From Spongiibacteraceae bacterium UBA5047 (GTDB taxonomy: Bacteria > Pseudomonadota > Gammaproteobacteria > Pseudomonadales > Spongiibacteraceae), in contig DIBR01000003.1 of assembly GCA_002415025.1 (NCBI GenBank), forward strand, positions 1-6,706: a DNA stretch of 6,706 nt, read 5' to 3'. The translations under genes were made by a program, and so were the position numbers. Below the pieces are notes generated by a model, which worked only from the letters and a program-made list of their open reading frames with translations, was not told the origin of the DNA and did no database searches. This document shows, one piece after another, positions 6,167 to 6,706 of the stretch (its first letter is position 1; each line of letters opens with the position of its first letter).

Positions 6167-6175
6167 GGCTGTCAA
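6148..6175 (-). promoter_or_regulatory. Strong sigma70 promoter of the regulator-hydroxylase-receptor unit
   Basis: On the - strand, TTGACA (6170-6175, perfect -35) is followed after 16 nt by TATGAT (6148-6153, 5 of 6 to the -10 consensus). Transcription would begin near 6141, giving a leader of about 20 nt before the GTG start. The promoter is embedded in the inverted repeat at 6136-6166. A near-consensus promoter covered by an operator suggests high expression when derepressed. Confidence 0.8.
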
Positions 6176-6249
6176 TGCATCGCCAAGACTGGGGCTGGCG
6201 CGCTCCGGCGGAAGGGGGCGGGAGAGTTCAGGGGCCGGTCAGGGCGTTT

Positions 6250-6648
6250 TCAGGGTTTGCCGGCGTCAAAAAACTTGACGACTTGCACTTCCGGGTCGCG
6301 GCTGGCGCCGGCTTGGTGGAGTTGGTCGAGGTAGGTTTGCCAGTAGGCCTCTTTGTTGTCGGCCAGTTCGCGCAGGTAGGCCCAGGAGAAGATGCCGCTG
6401 TCGTGACCGTCGCTGAAGCTCAATTGAATGGCGTAATTGCCGACCGGCTTTATATCGGTAATCGCAACATTGATCTTGCCGGTTTGCAGGACTTCCTGCC
6501 CCTTGCCGTGGCCGCGCACTTCAGCCGAGGGGGAGAGCACGCGCAACAGCTCGCAGCTCAGGCGAACCCGCTCGCCATCGGCGTAGATTAATTCCAGCTC
6601 GCGGGATTTCTGGTGGAGCTCTATGCCGGTGGGGGTGATGCTGGTCAT
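6250..6648 (-). CDS. DUF971 protein (gamma-butyrobetaine hydroxylase-like N-terminal domain)
   Basis: This 132-residue cytoplasmic protein of unknown function consists of one DUF971 domain. The hallmark motifs are LRVLSPSAEVRGHG (about 35-48) and VGNYAIQLSFSDGHDSGIFS (about 69-88), followed by WAYLREL. The domain is also found at the N-terminus of gamma-butyrobetaine hydroxylase and at the C-terminus of plant HCF101, an Fe-S scaffold, so a role around iron or Fe-S has been suggested for the family. Nothing here proves it. In many gammaproteobacteria this gene lies next to hslVU; if so here, hslU would lie just beyond the right edge. The ATG at 6648 has only a weak ribosome site (GAG about 7 nt upstream). 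It is separated by 129 nt, including a separate promoter, from the GntR gene downstream. I see no intrinsic terminator in that gap. Confidence 0.88.
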   Translation of the reverse strand: MTSITPTGIELHQKSRELELIYADGERVRLSCELLRVLSPSAEVRGHGKGQEVLQTGKINVAITDIKPVGNYAIQLSFSDGHDSGIFSWAYLRELADNKEAYWQTYLDQLHQAGASRDPEVQVVKFFDAGKP

Positions 6649-6676
6649 GGTTGTGCTCGTTGTGTTTTATCGAAAT

Positions 6677-6706
6677 GCCCGCAACGCTGCGCTTATGCGG
6701 GCCTAC
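6677..6706 (+). repeat. REP-like palindromic element, copy 2 (at window edge)
   Basis: GCCCGCA (6677-6683) and its exact inverse TGCGGGC (6696-6702) flank the 12-nt loop ACGCTGCGCTTA and are followed by CTAC, where the window ends. The loop differs from copy 1 (2079-2108) at one base, while the stem sequence differs but stays fully paired. On the - strand the hairpin is followed by ATTTCG. It could therefore act as a weak terminator for a gene beyond the edge, although the T-run is poor. More of the element, such as an inverted partner, may lie outside the window. Confidence 0.65.

Noticed and set aside
6181..6200. CGCCA, 10-nt loop, TGGCG hairpin as the DUF971 terminator
   Set aside because: The stem is only 5 bp and there is no T-run after it on the - strand.
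6097..6591. 164-codon open frame on the + strand opposite the DUF971 gene and the operator
   Set aside because: It would run through the promoter and operator and opposite a clear DUF971 domain. Its composition is typical of an antisense frame in GC-rich DNA.

Overview
The window looks like a chromosomal segment of a Gram-negative gammaproteobacterium, probably marine or environmental. The evidence is an outer-membrane TonB-dependent receptor, a DUF971 protein of the type often found beside hslVU, E. coli-like REP palindromes, and an integron integrase with an SOS box. I cannot assign a genus from this sequence. Six protein genes fill almost all of it: intI on the + strand and the other five on the - strand. 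No stretch over 300 bases lacks a gene.

Positions 1-243 are the AT-rich control region of a chromosomal integron. It holds a candidate attI core near the left edge (12-36), a leftward promoter suited to cassette expression (141-168), and a rightward intI promoter (185-213) overlapped by a near-consensus LexA box (210-229). The integrase gene itself (244-1206) is intact. Any gene cassettes would lie to the left, outside the window.

Positions 1211-1975 carry an ExoA/APE1-type exodeoxyribonuclease III on the - strand, convergent with intI and only 4 nt from it. The 181-nt gap upstream of it holds its likely extended -10 promoter and a REP-like hairpin (2079-2108). A hairpin of the same architecture lies at the right edge (6677-6706).

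Positions 2157-6175 are a - strand unit. In transcription order it contains a FadR-like GntR regulator (GTG start), a membrane fatty acid hydroxylase/sterol desaturase-superfamily enzyme, and a large TonB-dependent receptor. A strong promoter (TTGACA, 16 nt, TATGAT) in front of the regulator is embedded in a perfect 12-bp inverted repeat whose spacer contains the -10 hexamer, which suggests autoregulation. I infer an inducible lipid or hydrophobic-compound module in which the receptor imports a substrate, the hydroxylase modifies it and the regulator senses a related ligand, perhaps an acyl-CoA. The substrate is unknown. At 6250-6648 a DUF971 protein precedes this unit on the same strand.
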